Shown: positions 16,342 to 26,122, counted from the first letter of the stretch. The stretch is DNA of 64,000 nt from Zhengella sedimenti (GCF_046506625.1 NZ_JBKFFP010000002.1:248001-312000); one strand, 5' to 3'. Numbers and translations: made by a program. The notes: generated by a model from the letters alone, not told the origin.

Positions 16342-18780
16342 GTGGTGCGCGTTCGGGGGACAGCACGATCCTTGAGACTGGCCGCGCGCCTTGCCGGCGT
16401 GAGCCTTGTCGCTCTCGCGGCGGCCGGCATGCCTCTTGGCGCCGGGCCGGCCGTTGCGCAGGACTTCGAGGCCTTCGCCGGAAGCACCGACCCCAACGCG
16501 CAGATGCTTCTGGAAGCCGACACGCTCGTCTATGACAATGATCGCGGCACGGTCAGCGCGCGCGGCAATGTCCAGATCGATTATGACGGCTACAAGGTGG
16601 TCGCCGAGCAGGTGACCTACGACCAGGGCACGCGGCGCGTGATGGCGTCCGGCAATGTCGAGATCATCGAGCGCAACGGCAACCGCATCTATGCCGAAGA
16701 GATCGATATCACGGATGACCTGGGCGACGGCTTCGTCAATGCGCTGCGCGTCGAGACCACCGACAACAGCCGATTCGCAGCAGAGAGCGCGACGCGCCAG
16801 GGCGGCAATGTCACCACCTTCAACAACGGCGTCTACACGGCCTGCGAACCCTGCGCGGAAGATCCCTCGCGCGCGCCGGTCTGGCAGATCAAGGCACGCC
16901 GCATCATCTGGGACGGCCAGGAACGGGTCGTCCGGTTCAAGGACGCCAGCTTCGAGTTCCTGGGCATACCGATCGCCTATCTGCCGAGCTTCTCGATGGC
17001 GGATCCGACGATCCGGCAGAAGACAGGTTTCCTGTTCCCGCGCATCTCCAACGATTCCGAACTCGGCTGGGGCATCGGAACGCCGTTCAATGTCGCGCTC
17101 GACCCGACCTACGACCTCTTGCTGACACCCACCTACTATTCGCGCCAGGGCTTCATGGGCGAGGTGGAATTCCGCAAGCGGTTCGACAATGGCGAGTTCT
17201 TCATCAAGGGCGCCGGCATCCGGCAGCGCGCCCCGAACGCGTTCAAGAGCGACAATGTCAGCCGCTCCGTGCGGGACCGCTACATGGTCGGCACGAAGGG
17301 CAAGTTCCAGCTCAATCCGCGCTGGATCTTCGGCTGGGACCTGCTGTACCAGACCGACAAGAATTTCTCGCGGGTTTATGGCATCGAGGGCTTCGACGAC
17401 AGCGTCCACCGTTCGGAAATCTACCTGACGGGGCTGAACGACCGGAATTATTTCGACCTGCGCTTCATGAAGTTCGACGTGCAGGAAAACGCCCTGAAGG
17501 GGACGGCGGGCGCCCGCGACGAGCGGCAGGCCTGGGCCCTGCCCTCCTTCGATTATTCCAAGACCTTCGACGAACCGGTCGCCGGCGGCGAGCTTTCGCT
17601 CGACATCAACGCGCAGAGCATCTACCGCGACGTCACGCATACCGGCAACAACCTGCTGGAAAGCCAGATCCTGACCGATATCGGCAACCCGATCCTGGGC
17701 AACGGCATCTACGGCATCAACACGCTCCCGGGCCTTGCCGGAACCAGCCAGCGCATATCGGCCGAACTGGAGTGGAAGCGCAATTTCATCACAGAGAATG
17801 GCCTGGTCATCACGCCCATGCTGGGCTTGCGCGGCGATGGCTTCTTCACCGATTTCAACCAGGCCTCGCGCGATGCCATCGGCGATCTGGGCCGGAACAT
17901 CGGCGTGGCGGTGAATACGCGCAACGCCTGGTTCCGCTACATGGCGACGGCGGGCCTGGAACTGCGCTGGCCGATCCTGTTCTCAACGACGTCGGCCACG
18001 CATGTCTTCGAGCCGATGGCGCAGATCTTCGCGCGGCCGGACGCGCCCTACCAGGCGGCGCTGGGCCTGCCCAACGAGGATTCCCAGAGCCTTGTCTTCG
18101 ATGCCGCGAACCTGTTCGAACGCGACAAGTTCGCCGGATGGGACCGCATCGAGGGCGGGACGCGCGCCAACCTGGGCCTGCGCTATTCCGGCAGCTTCGC
18201 CAATGGCTGGACCGCCAACGGCCTGTTCGGCCAATCCTTCCACCTGGCGGGCGAAAACCCCTATGCGCAGCCTGACCTGGTGGCGGCAGGCGCGGAGTCC
18301 GGCCTCGAAACGGCGCGCTCGGATTATGTGGGCATGTTCGGCCTGGCAAGCCCGAACGGCCTGACCGCCTCGGTGTCCGGACGGTTCGACAAGGATACGT
18401 TCAGCCTGCGCCGCTTCGAAGCGCGCGCCGGCCTGGTGCATGACCGCGGTTCGATCCTGCTGCGCTATACCGACATCGCCCCGCAGCCGACCTATTCGTT
18501 CCCCGAGCGCCGGGTCGAGGTGGCTGGCGATGCAAGCCTCAAGATCGCCGAATACTGGAGGGTCAGCGGCGGGCTGACCTACAATCTCCAGTACGACATC
18601 GTGACCGGCAAGCGGATCGGTTTCCTGTATGATGACGAGTGCTTCACTTTCGGCATGAATTTTTCGGAAGTGCGCAATCCGCGGTTCCCGACCGCCGATC
18701 CGACGCGCTCCTTCGGTTTCCGCCTTGCCTTCCGGACGCTGGGCGATTTCGGTTCCGGGCAGGCGGTGCGAAGCGATTGA
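16342..18780 (+). CDS. lptD: LPS-assembly protein LptD
   Basis: LptD is the outer-membrane beta-barrel that inserts lipopolysaccharide into the outer leaflet together with LptE. The 812-residue product has a signal peptide (hydrophobic stretch LAGVSLVALAAAGMPLG, cleavage near AVAQ), an OstA-type jellyroll domain (about residues 50-160; LVYDNDRGTVSARGNVQI and ASGNVEIIERNGNRIYAEE) and a large C-terminal barrel rich in aromatic residues. Cysteines in TACEPCAED and DDECFTF may form inter-domain disulfides as in E. coli. Start is uncertain: GTG 16342 and GTG 16345 follow AGGGAGGACGG; the ATG at 16291 lies inside lptG and is less likely. Confidence 0.93.
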   Translation: MVRVRGTARSLRLAARLAGVSLVALAAAGMPLGAGPAVAQDFEAFAGSTDPNAQMLLEADTLVYDNDRGTVSARGNVQIDYDGYKVVAEQVTYDQGTRRVMASGNVEIIERNGNRIYAEEIDITDDLGDGFVNALRVETTDNSRFAAESATRQGGNVTTFNNGVYTACEPCAEDPSRAPVWQIKARRIIWDGQERVVRFKDASFEFLGIPIAYLPSFSMADPTIRQKTGFLFPRISNDSELGWGIGTPFNVALDPTYDLLLTPTYYSRQGFMGEVEFRKRFDNGEFFIKGAGIRQRAPNAFKSDNVSRSVRDRYMVGTKGKFQLNPRWIFGWDLLYQTDKNFSRVYGIEGFDDSVHRSEIYLTGLNDRNYFDLRFMKFDVQENALKGTAGARDERQAWALPSFDYSKTFDEPVAGGELSLDINAQSIYRDVTHTGNNLLESQILTDIGNPILGNGIYGINTLPGLAGTSQRISAELEWKRNFITENGLVITPMLGLRGDGFFTDFNQASRDAIGDLGRNIGVAVNTRNAWFRYMATAGLELRWPILFSTTSATHVFEPMAQIFARPDAPYQAALGLPNEDSQSLVFDAANLFERDKFAGWDRIEGGTRANLGLRYSGSFANGWTANGLFGQSFHLAGENPYAQPDLVAAGAESGLETARSDYVGMFGLASPNGLTASVSGRFDKDTFSLRRFEARAGLVHDRGSILLRYTDIAPQPTYSFPERRVEVAGDASLKIAEYWRVSGGLTYNLQYDIVTGKRIGFLYDDECFTFGMNFSEVRNPRFPTADPTRSFGFRLAFRTLGDFGSGQAVRSD

Positions 18781-18863
18781 CGCGGTTTGACGTCATGCTT
18801 TTGCCGCATACAATGGGCACCCGGGGAGCCAAGACACCAACACGCCAGTTCAACGGAGCCGCC

Positions 18864-19805
18864 ATGACCCTTCGCATGAAGACAATCCTGTTTGCCGGCG
18901 CGCTCGCTACCGCGTTCGTCCTGTCACCCCTGTCCGAGGCCGGCTTCTCCACGCCGGCCCAGGCGTCCGAGATCCGCTACATCGTCAACAACCTGCCCGT
19001 TACGAGCTATGACATTGCGCGGCGGGCGGCATTCCTGCGGCTGCAGCGGCGCAGCGGCAACCTCAACAGCATGGCCGCCGACGAGATGGTGGACCAGGCG
19101 CTGCGCTCGGTGGAAATGAAGCGTCTCAACGTGAATATTCCACAGACGGCCATCGACGAGAATTTCGCGAATTTCGCCAAGCAGAACAAGCTCTCGACGA
19201 AGCAGCTTTCGGGTATTCTCGCCCAATCCGGCGTGACGTCCGCCCATTTCAAGGAATTCATCCGCGTCCAGATGGGCTGGCAGGCGCTGCTGCGCGCGCG
19301 TTTCCGGGCCGAAGGCCAGATGAGCGAGCAGGACGTCGTGCAACGCATGCTCAAGCAGGGCGGCGACAAGCCGACCGCAACGGAATACATCCTGCAGCAG
19401 GTCATCTTCGTCGTGCCCGCGGCGGAGCGCAATGCAAAGCTGAACACGCGCAAGCGTGAAGCCGAGAACATGCGCGCCCGCTTCAACGGGTGCGACCAGA
19501 CACACAACCAGGCCAAGGGCCTGCTTGACGTGACGGTTCGCGATCTCGGCCGCGTTCTCGAGCCGGAACTGCCGCCGGACTGGGCGCCGCTCATCAAGGC
19601 GATCAACGAAGGCCAGGCGACCAAGGTGCGCGTGACCGATCGTGGCGCCGAATTCATCGCCATCTGCCGCGCAAAGCTGGTTTCCGACGATCGCGTCGCC
19701 CAGATGGTGTTCACCAACGAGGGCGACATGGATGAGCAGGCGAAGAAGCTGAGCGACAAGTACATGAAGGAACTGCGCGACAGGGCCCGGATCGTCAAGC
19801 GTTAA
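18864..19805 (+). CDS. surA: SurA N-terminal domain/PpiC-type peptidyl-prolyl isomerase-like periplasmic chaperone
   Basis: A periplasmic chaperone for outer-membrane proteins, placed right after its client LptD. The 313-residue protein has a signal peptide (MTLRMKTILFAGALATAFVL, cleavage near AQASE), a SurA N-terminal helical region (IRYIVNNLPVTSYDIARRAAFLRLQRR) and a C-terminal parvulin-like segment (TVRDLGRVLEPELPPDWAPLIKAINEGQATKVRVTD). The isomerase domain looks degenerate, and only one such domain is present against two in E. coli. The order lptD-surA-pdxA-rsmA is conserved widely. Confidence 0.88.
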   Translation: MTLRMKTILFAGALATAFVLSPLSEAGFSTPAQASEIRYIVNNLPVTSYDIARRAAFLRLQRRSGNLNSMAADEMVDQALRSVEMKRLNVNIPQTAIDENFANFAKQNKLSTKQLSGILAQSGVTSAHFKEFIRVQMGWQALLRARFRAEGQMSEQDVVQRMLKQGGDKPTATEYILQQVIFVVPAAERNAKLNTRKREAENMRARFNGCDQTHNQAKGLLDVTVRDLGRVLEPELPPDWAPLIKAINEGQATKVRVTDRGAEFIAICRAKLVSDDRVAQMVFTNEGDMDEQAKKLSDKYMKELRDRARIVKR

Positions 19806-19809
19806 GCCC

Positions 19810-20823
19810 TTGAACCTGCTCGCGGTATCTGGCGGCGACCCGGCCGGCATCGGCCTGGAGATCGCAGCTTCGGCCTGGCTAGGGCGCGACGCCGCGGGCC
19901 TGCCGCCATTCTATCTCATCGGCGACAGCACCGTCCTTGGCGCCCGGGCCATCGAGGCCGGCCACACCCTGCCGGTGCAGGAAATCTCGCGGCCGGCGCA
20001 GGCGGCTGACGTATTCGGGCAGGCGCTCCCTGTGCTCCACCTGCCCTGCACCCATCCAGTCCGCGCCGGCGTTCCCGATCCTGCCCATGCCGGCATGATC
20101 ACCGGCGCGATCGAACGGGCGGTGACCGACACCATGGCCGGCGAAGCGGCCGCCATCGTCACCTTGCCGATTGCGAAGAAGCCGCTTTACGAGGCCGGTT
20201 TCGCCTTTCCCGGCCATACCGAATATCTGGCGAAGCTGGCCCTCGACGCCACCGGCAAGGCCGTGCGGCCGGTGATGATGCTGGCAGGACCGAAGTTGCG
20301 CACCGTTCCGGTCACGATCCACATACCGCTGGCGGACGTTCCGGAAGCGCTGACGCCGAACCTGCTGGAGGAAACCCTGGTCATCACGGCGCGCGACATG
20401 CAGGCACGGTTCGGGCTCAAGCAGCCGCGCATCGCGGTGGCCGGGTTGAACCCGCATGCCGGCGAAGGCGGAAGCCTCGGCCGCGAGGAAATCGAAGTGA
20501 TCGGGCCGGTGCTCGACCGGCTGCGGTCGCAGGGCCATGACATTGCCGGCCCCCTGCCCGCCGACACGATGTTCCATGACCGCGCGCGGGCCAGCTACGA
20601 TGTTGCCATCTGCATGTATCACGACCAGGCCTTGATCCCGGCCAAGGCGCTCGGCTTTGACGATGCCGTCAACACGACACTCGGCCTGCCCTTCATCCGC
20701 ACGTCGCCCGACCACGGCACCGCCTTCGACATCGCGGGCAAGGGCATTGCGCGGCCTGACAGCTTCATCGCGGCGCTGCGGATGGCTGCGGACATGGCGT
20801 CCCACGAAAGCGGGCGGACATGA
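19810..20823 (+). CDS. pdxA: 4-hydroxythreonine-4-phosphate dehydrogenase
   Basis: PdxA oxidises 4-phosphohydroxy-L-threonine in the DXP-dependent pyridoxal phosphate pathway. The 337-residue protein has the NAD-binding start LAVSGGDPAGIGLE, metal/substrate motifs GHTEYLAKL and VAGLNPHAGEGGSLGREE, MYHDQALIPAK and TSPDHGTAFDIAGKG. The start is an unusual TTG at 19810, four bases after surA; no other in-frame start fits as well, since the GGDPAGIG motif follows closely. Vitamin B6 made here would serve alanine racemase among others. Confidence 0.94.
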   Translation: MNLLAVSGGDPAGIGLEIAASAWLGRDAAGLPPFYLIGDSTVLGARAIEAGHTLPVQEISRPAQAADVFGQALPVLHLPCTHPVRAGVPDPAHAGMITGAIERAVTDTMAGEAAAIVTLPIAKKPLYEAGFAFPGHTEYLAKLALDATGKAVRPVMMLAGPKLRTVPVTIHIPLADVPEALTPNLLEETLVITARDMQARFGLKQPRIAVAGLNPHAGEGGSLGREEIEVIGPVLDRLRSQGHDIAGPLPADTMFHDRARASYDVAICMYHDQALIPAKALGFDDAVNTTLGLPFIRTSPDHGTAFDIAGKGIARPDSFIAALRMAADMASHESGRT

Positions 20824-21665
20824 ACCGGACAGAGGGAACCAGCATGGACGGTTTGCCGCCGCTGCGTGCCGTGATCGCCGCGCACGGGCTGGCGGCAAAG
20901 AAGTCGCTCGGCCAGAATTTCCTCCTGGACCTCAACATCACCGCCAAGATCGCACGGATCGCCGGGCCGCTGGAGGGTGTCACCGTGATCGAGGTCGGAC
21001 CGGGACCGGGCGGACTGACACGGGCGCTGCTGCACGGCGGGGCGAAGCGCGTGATCGCGGTCGAGCGCGACGAGCGCTGCCTGCCGGCGCTGGCCGAAAT
21101 CGCCGCCCGGTATCCGGGCCGGCTCGATATCGTCGCGGGCGACGCGCTCCAAACGGAATTCGCGGCACTCGCCGGGGGCCATGACGATGTGCGGATCGTG
21201 GCGAACCTGCCCTACAATATCGGCACGGAACTGCTCACCGGCTGGCTGACGGCCGAGCCATGGCCGCCCTTCTACCGTTCGCTGACGCTGATGTTCCAGA
21301 AGGAGGTTGCGCAGCGCATCGTCGCGGCGCCCGGCACCTCAGCCTACGGACGGCTCGGCGTGCTGGCGGGATGGCGTTCGCAGGCGCGGATTGCCTTCGA
21401 GCTTCCGCCGCAAGCCTTTTCGCCGCCACCCAAGGTCAGTTCCGCCGTGGTTCACCTGGTTCCCCGCGTCACGCCGGAACCCTGCGCGCTGAACAGGCTG
21501 GAACGTGTGACGCTCGCCGCCTTCGGGCAACGCCGGAAGATGCTGCGCCAGAGCCTGAAATCGCTCGGCGGTGAAGCACTTCTGGCGAAAGCGGGGATCG
21601 ACCCGACGCGGCGTGCCGAAACGCTGACCATCGGCGAATTCGTCCGGCTGGCAAATCTCGCCTGA
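20820..21665 (+). CDS. rsmA: 16S rRNA (adenine(1518)-N(6)/adenine(1519)-N(6))-dimethyltransferase
   Basis: RsmA (KsgA) dimethylates two adjacent adenines in the 3' hairpin of 16S rRNA during 30S maturation. The protein shows KKSLGQNFLLDLNITAKIAR, the SAM motif VIEVGPGPGGLTRALL, the acidic cofactor residue in IAVERDERCLPAL and the catalytic NLPYNIGTELL. Two starts are possible: ATG 20820 in an ATGA overlap with pdxA (281 aa), or ATG 20844 (MDGLPPLRAVI, 273 aa) preceded by AGAGGG. The second gives the more family-like N-terminus; I give the longer coordinates. Confidence 0.95.
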   Translation: MNRTEGTSMDGLPPLRAVIAAHGLAAKKSLGQNFLLDLNITAKIARIAGPLEGVTVIEVGPGPGGLTRALLHGGAKRVIAVERDERCLPALAEIAARYPGRLDIVAGDALQTEFAALAGGHDDVRIVANLPYNIGTELLTGWLTAEPWPPFYRSLTLMFQKEVAQRIVAAPGTSAYGRLGVLAGWRSQARIAFELPPQAFSPPPKVSSAVVHLVPRVTPEPCALNRLERVTLAAFGQRRKMLRQSLKSLGGEALLAKAGIDPTRRAETLTIGEFVRLANLA

Positions 21666-21682
21666 ACGGCGGCGGCCCGCGG

Positions 21683-22357
21683 TCAGGCCGGCTGTTCGTC
21701 GAGAAGCCCGCTGACGAAATCGAACAGGCCCGGCCGCCGGTCGCGGCGCAGGCGTTCGGCAGAAACAATGGCCCGCACTGCGGTGAAAGCCCTGTCGAGA
21801 TCGTCATTGACCACGACATAATCGTATTCACGCCAGTGCTCGATCTCCGACCGCGCATTGGCGAGGCGCCGCTCGATGACTTCGTCGCTGTCTTCGGCGC
21901 GGCGCTTCAGCCGTGCCTTCAGTTCGGCCATGGAGGGCGGCAGGATGAAGATGGAAACGATGTCGGCGCGCATCTTCTCCTTCATCTGCTGGGCGCCCTG
22001 CCAGTCGATGTCGAACAGCATGTCGCGGCCCTCGGCCAGCGCATTCTCTGCCGCTTCACGCGGCGTTCCGTAGAAATTGCCGTGAACCTCGGCCCACTCG
22101 ATCAGGGCGTCGGTATCCCGCATGCGCTCGAAATCGCGCTGCGTGGCGAAATGGTAGTGCACGCCGTCGATCTCGGAGGGCCGGCGCGGACGCGTCGTGA
22201 CCGAGACCGAGAGTTCAAGCTGCTTGTCGTTTTCCAGAAGGTTCCGCGCAATGGTCGACTTTCCGGCACCCGACGGCGATGACAGGACCAGCATCAGCCC
22301 GCGGCGCCGGATTGCGGCGGAGGGAAGACCGGCACCCCTGGTCTGCGTGTTCGTCAT
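21683..22357 (-). CDS. gmk: Guanylate kinase
   Basis: Gmk phosphorylates GMP to GDP with ATP. The 224-residue protein has the P-loop LSSPSGAGKSTIARNLL, the GMP-binding segment SVSVTTRPRRPSEIDGVHYHF, and the LFDIDWQGAQQMKE and FILPPSMAELKARLKRR motifs. I start at ATG 22357 (MTNTQ) because GAGGTG lies six bases upstream; the ATG at 22375 overlaps the yicC end and lacks such a site. It is the last gene of the fabD-to-gmk minus-strand run and converges on rsmA with 17 bp between. Confidence 0.95.
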   Translation of the reverse strand: MTNTQTRGAGLPSAAIRRRGLMLVLSSPSGAGKSTIARNLLENDKQLELSVSVTTRPRRPSEIDGVHYHFATQRDFERMRDTDALIEWAEVHGNFYGTPREAAENALAEGRDMLFDIDWQGAQQMKEKMRADIVSIFILPPSMAELKARLKRRAEDSDEVIERRLANARSEIEHWREYDYVVVNDDLDRAFTAVRAIVSAERLRRDRRPGLFDFVSGLLDEQPA

Positions 22358-22367
22358 GGCCGGCACC

Positions 22368-23255
22368 TCATTCAATGTTCTGGACCTGCTCGCGGAACTG
22401 GTCGACGGCCACCTTCATCTGAAGGCCGATCGCGGTCACCGTGGCGGCGTTGGATTTCGAGCACAGGGTATTGGCCTCGCGGTTGAACTCCTGGGCCAGG
22501 AAATCGAGCTTTCGCCCCACCCGCCCGCCAGAGGCGATCAATTCGCGCGCCGAGGCCACATGGGTCATCAGGCGATCCAGTTCTTCCCTGATGTCGGCCT
22601 TGGATGCCAGCAGCGCGGCTTCGGCGTGAAGCCGGTCGGCGTCAAACTGCTTGCCGGACGCCATGAGGAGGTCGACCTGCTGGGCAAGCCGCCTGGCGAT
22701 TTCACCCGGTTCACGGGAGGGATCGGCCCTGGCGCGCAGGGCAAGGACCTCGATCTCGTCGATCTGCAGCAGAAGGAAGGCGCTGAGCGCCTTGCCTTCC
22801 TGGCTCCGCATCCCGGCCAGTTCGTCCAGGGCGGATTCGAGACGATCGAGGACCGCGGCATCGAAGGTTTCGCGTTCCTGCGCGCTTTCCGCAGCATCGC
22901 CCTGGTCGAGAACGCCGCGCAGCGCCAGGATGCCGTCTGCCGAGGCGGGGCGAAACCCGTATTCCTTGCTCAGGTGCTGGGCCAGGACGGCGACTTCCTC
23001 GAGGAAAGCCCGGTTGACGGAAAACGAAGATTGCCCCGCAGCACGCGTGACGGTGAGGCCGGCATGGACATTGCCCCGGGAAAAGCGGCGCTGGATGGCG
23101 GCGCGGCAGGCTTGTTCAAGGCGCTCCAGGCCCTGCGGGAGCCGCAGGCGCACCTCGAGGCCCTTGCCGTTGACCGATTTGAGTTCCCAGGCGAAGGTGG
23201 CGCCGACTGCCTCAGCCTCCGCGCGGGCGAAGCCCGTCATGCTCTGCAACGCCAT
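22368..23255 (-). CDS. yicC: YicC family endoribonuclease
   Basis: YicC proteins are linked to RNA turnover; E. coli YicC is reported as an endoribonuclease. The 295-residue protein has the hallmark start LQSMTGFARAEAEAVGATFAWELKSVNGKGLEVRLRLP, and the C-terminal SKADIREELDRLMTHV and GRVGRKLDFLAQEFNREANTLCSKS (conserved E and H-type catalytic helix region; the last motif is diagnostic). It is followed within 11 bp by gmk, as in most proteobacteria. Confidence 0.95.
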   Translation of the reverse strand: MALQSMTGFARAEAEAVGATFAWELKSVNGKGLEVRLRLPQGLERLEQACRAAIQRRFSRGNVHAGLTVTRAAGQSSFSVNRAFLEEVAVLAQHLSKEYGFRPASADGILALRGVLDQGDAAESAQERETFDAAVLDRLESALDELAGMRSQEGKALSAFLLLQIDEIEVLALRARADPSREPGEIARRLAQQVDLLMASGKQFDADRLHAEAALLASKADIREELDRLMTHVASARELIASGGRVGRKLDFLAQEFNREANTLCSKSNAATVTAIGLQMKVAVDQFREQVQNIE

Positions 23256-23282
23256 CTCCCGCCTCCCCCGCTCGCCGGACGT

Positions 23283-24461
23283 TCACTCGGCCGGTTTCTC
23301 GCCGTCCTGACCTTCGGCCGCCTTGCGCGCCTCCGCTTCCCTCTGCCGCTCGATTTCGCGCCAGCGGCGGACATTCTCGTTGTGCTCGTCCAGCGTCTCG
23401 GCAAAGACGTGGCCGCCGGTGCCATCGGCCACGAAGTAAAGGTCGTTCGTTGTCGAGGGATTGGCAACGGCCTCAAGCGCCGCGCGGCCCGGAATGGCGA
23501 TCGGCGCGGGCGGCAGCCCGTCGATCACATAGGTATTGTAGGGTGTCGGCTTCTCGATGTCGGAGCGATAGATCGGCCGGTCGGACGGTTTGCCCTCACC
23601 GCCGAACAGGCCGTAGATGATGGTCGGGTCCGATTGCAGGCGCATGCCCTTGCGCAAGCGGTTGATGAAGACAGCGGCGACACGCGGCCGTTCGTCGGCC
23701 ACGCCGGTTTCCTTCTCGACGATCGAGGCCAGCGTCACGAACTCGTTGATGTCCTTGACCGGGATATCCGGGTCGCGGCGCTCCCAGATGCGCTGGACGA
23801 GCTGTTCCTGGGCCTTGCGCATGCGCTCGATGAGATCGGCACGCGCAGTTCCCCGCTCGAACTTCTGCGTGTCGGCGATCAGGCTGCCCTCTGGCGGGAG
23901 TTCTTCGGGCATGCCCCCCGTCAGCACGTCGTTCGCCTCGATGCGCTTGAGCACCTGGGCGACGGTGAAACCCTCCGGGACAGTCAGCGAATAGAGGATG
24001 GAGCGGCCGCTCTTGAACAATTCCATGATGTCCTTCATGGAGGCGCCGGCCTTGATCTCGTATTCGCCCGCCTTCAGCGTCCCGTCATTGCCAAAGGCGC
24101 GAACACCCAGCGAGAAGATCCGCTCGTCGGTGATGAGGTTTCGGCGCGCCAGAAGCGCCGCGATCTGGCTCGTGCCGGCTGCCCGTGGCACGGAGAACGT
24201 CGTCGCTGTCGACGAGGGGCCGGGCGCCATGAACTCCTGCCGGCCGAACCAGAGCGCGATCCCGACCACGATGACGGTGAGGATGATCGTGGACAGGGCA
24301 AAATTCAGGAAGACCACGAACTGGTTGCGTGCGGCACGCGACCGCCTTGGCGGCGGCGTGCCCTGTTCCGGCCGGAAGGCCTGGCTCGGCGACTTCGGCA
24401 CGATGGGTCCGTTGGACCCGCCCGCACTGCGGCCGAAACGGTTTTGCGGCGTATCGTTCAT
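23283..24461 (-). CDS. mltG: Endolytic transglycosylase MltG
   Basis: MltG cleaves nascent glycan strands in the inner membrane and is thought to end peptidoglycan chain growth. The 392-residue protein has a cytoplasmic tail of about 45 residues, one transmembrane helix (FALSTIILTVIVVGIALWF), a LysM-like subdomain (TLKAGEYEIKAGASMKDIMELF) and the YceG catalytic domain with the active glutamate in TLASIVEKETG, plus RLRKGMRLQSDPTIIYGLFG and PYNTYVIDGLPPAPIAIPG. I start at ATG 24461; a GTG at 24494 would add 11 residues. Confidence 0.94.
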   Translation of the reverse strand: MNDTPQNRFGRSAGGSNGPIVPKSPSQAFRPEQGTPPPRRSRAARNQFVVFLNFALSTIILTVIVVGIALWFGRQEFMAPGPSSTATTFSVPRAAGTSQIAALLARRNLITDERIFSLGVRAFGNDGTLKAGEYEIKAGASMKDIMELFKSGRSILYSLTVPEGFTVAQVLKRIEANDVLTGGMPEELPPEGSLIADTQKFERGTARADLIERMRKAQEQLVQRIWERRDPDIPVKDINEFVTLASIVEKETGVADERPRVAAVFINRLRKGMRLQSDPTIIYGLFGGEGKPSDRPIYRSDIEKPTPYNTYVIDGLPPAPIAIPGRAALEAVANPSTTNDLYFVADGTGGHVFAETLDEHNENVRRWREIERQREAEARKAAEGQDGEKPAE

Positions 24462-24539
24462 CGTTTGTCCGCCATGCCTCACTTCGTCATTCACGAAGCG
24501 CCTTTTCGGCAGCCATTATGGCGAAAAGGCGGTCCGGTC

Positions 24540-25802
24540 TCAGCCCTGGTAGCGGCGGAACACGAGCGACGCGTTCGTACCGCCGAAGCCGAAGGAATTG
24601 GAAAGCGCCACGTCGATCTGGCGCTCCCGCGCCTTGTTCGGCACCAGGTCGATCACGGTTTCGACCGATGGCGTGTCCAGGTTGATCGTCGGGGGCGCGA
24701 TGTTGTCGCGGATGGCCAGAAGCGAGAAGATCGCTTCGGCCGCCCCGGCGGCACCGAGCAGATGGCCGATCGACGACTTGGTCGATGACATCGAAACCTT
24801 CGATGCCGCGTTGCCAAGCACCCGCTCGACCGCGGCCAGTTCGATGACATCGGCCATCGTGGAGGTGCCATGGGCGTTGATGTAGTCGAGATCGACGGGC
24901 GCCATTCCGGCGCGCTTCAGCGCCGCCTGCATGCAGCGATAGGCACCGTCGCCATCCTCGGCCGGGGCGGTGATGTGGTAGGCATCGCCGGTCAGGCCGT
25001 ATCCGATAACCTCGCCGTAGATCTTCGCGCCGCGCGCCAGCGCATGATCCAGTTCCTCGAGCACGACGACACCGGCGCCCTCGCCCATGACAAAGCCGTC
25101 GCGGTCGGCGTCGTAGGGTCGCGAGGCACGTTCGGGGTCGTCATTGCGCTTGGTCGAAAGCGCCTTGCAGGCGGCAAAGCCAGCCATGGAAAGGCGGGTG
25201 ATGGGCGCCTCGGCGCCGCCGGCCACCATGACGTCGGCATCGCCCAGCATGATCAGGCGGGCAGCATCGCCGATGGCGTGCGCGCCTGTGGAACAGGCCG
25301 TCACGACCGCATGATTCGGACCCTTGAATCCATGCCGGATGGAGACCTGGCCGGAAATCAGGTTGATGATGTTGCCGGGAATGAAGAAGGGGGATATTCG
25401 GCGCGGGCCCCGGTCAGCCAGGGTCAGCGTGCTCTCCGCAATCCCGTCAACGCCGCCGATGCCGGAACCGATCAGCACGCCGGTGGCGCACTGGTCCTCG
25501 TAGGACTTCGCTTCCCAGCCCGAATCGGCGATCGCCTCCTCTGCGGCGGCGATGCCATAGAGGATGAAGGTGCCGACCTTGCGCTGTTCCTTCTGTTCCA
25601 GGAACTGGTCGGGATTGAAGGTGTTTCCGGTGCCGTCGCCGCGCGGGATGACGTGTGCGATTTTGCACGCAAGGTCATCGGTCTCGAACGCATCGATCTT
25701 GCGGCAGGCGGACTTGCCGGCGAGGATTTGCGCCCACGTGTGCTCCGCGCCCATTCCGAAGGGCGAAAGCAGGCCGATACCGGTGACAACGACTCGCCGC
25801 AT
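24540..25802 (-). CDS. fabF: 3-oxoacyl-[acyl-carrier-protein] synthase II
   Basis: FabF elongates acyl-ACP by condensation with malonyl-ACP in type II fatty acid synthesis. The 420-residue protein carries the Cys-His-His triad: Cys in VVTACSTGAHAIGDA, His in NAHGTSTMADVIE and His in KSSIGHLLGAAG. The start MRRVVVTGIGLLSPFGMG and end SNSFGFGGTNASLVF are typical. It lies 83 bp downstream of acpP in the fabD-fabG-acpP-fabF order. Confidence 0.97.
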   Translation of the reverse strand: MRRVVVTGIGLLSPFGMGAEHTWAQILAGKSACRKIDAFETDDLACKIAHVIPRGDGTGNTFNPDQFLEQKEQRKVGTFILYGIAAAEEAIADSGWEAKSYEDQCATGVLIGSGIGGVDGIAESTLTLADRGPRRISPFFIPGNIINLISGQVSIRHGFKGPNHAVVTACSTGAHAIGDAARLIMLGDADVMVAGGAEAPITRLSMAGFAACKALSTKRNDDPERASRPYDADRDGFVMGEGAGVVVLEELDHALARGAKIYGEVIGYGLTGDAYHITAPAEDGDGAYRCMQAALKRAGMAPVDLDYINAHGTSTMADVIELAAVERVLGNAASKVSMSSTKSSIGHLLGAAGAAEAIFSLLAIRDNIAPPTINLDTPSVETVIDLVPNKARERQIDVALSNSFGFGGTNASLVFRRYQG

Positions 25803-25885
25803 GCGAGACCCTCCAATGGTTCAGCGCTTTAACGGAAAAGCAGGCGCTGTGCGGGCGGCCCGCCGGGCCGCCCAGGCAGCAGCGA

Positions 25886-26122
25886 TCAGGCCGAGGCCTT
25901 CTCGATGTATTTCACGGCATCGCCGACGGTCAGGATCGTCTCGGCGGCATCATCGGGAATCTCGACGCCGAACTCTTCCTCGAACGCCATCACGAGTTCA
26001 ACGGTGTCCAGGCTGTCGGCGCCCAGGTCATCGATGAAGGACGCGCCCTCGTTGACCTTGTCGGCATCAACACCCAGATGCTCAACCACGATTTTCTTGA
26101 CGCGTTCTGCGATATCGCTCAT
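25886..26122 (-). CDS. acpP: Acyl carrier protein
   Basis: AcpP carries growing acyl chains on a 4'-phosphopantetheine arm. The 78-residue acidic protein has the modified serine in DDLGADSLDTVELVMAFEEEF (Ser about 37). The start MSDIAERVKKIVVEHLGVD is canonical; a 45-codon extension upstream is intergenic sequence. A separate promoter for this highly expressed gene is likely in the 145-bp gap after fabG, where a long palindrome sits at 26163-26184. Confidence 0.97.
   Translation of the reverse strand: MSDIAERVKKIVVEHLGVDADKVNEGASFIDDLGADSLDTVELVMAFEEEFGVEIPDDAAETILTVGDAVKYIEKASA

Noticed and set aside
22197..24788. 863-codon open frame on the plus strand opposite gmk, yicC and mltG
   Set aside because: It is a high-GC antisense shadow: the minus-strand genes show family motifs, start sites and gene order, whereas this frame has none.
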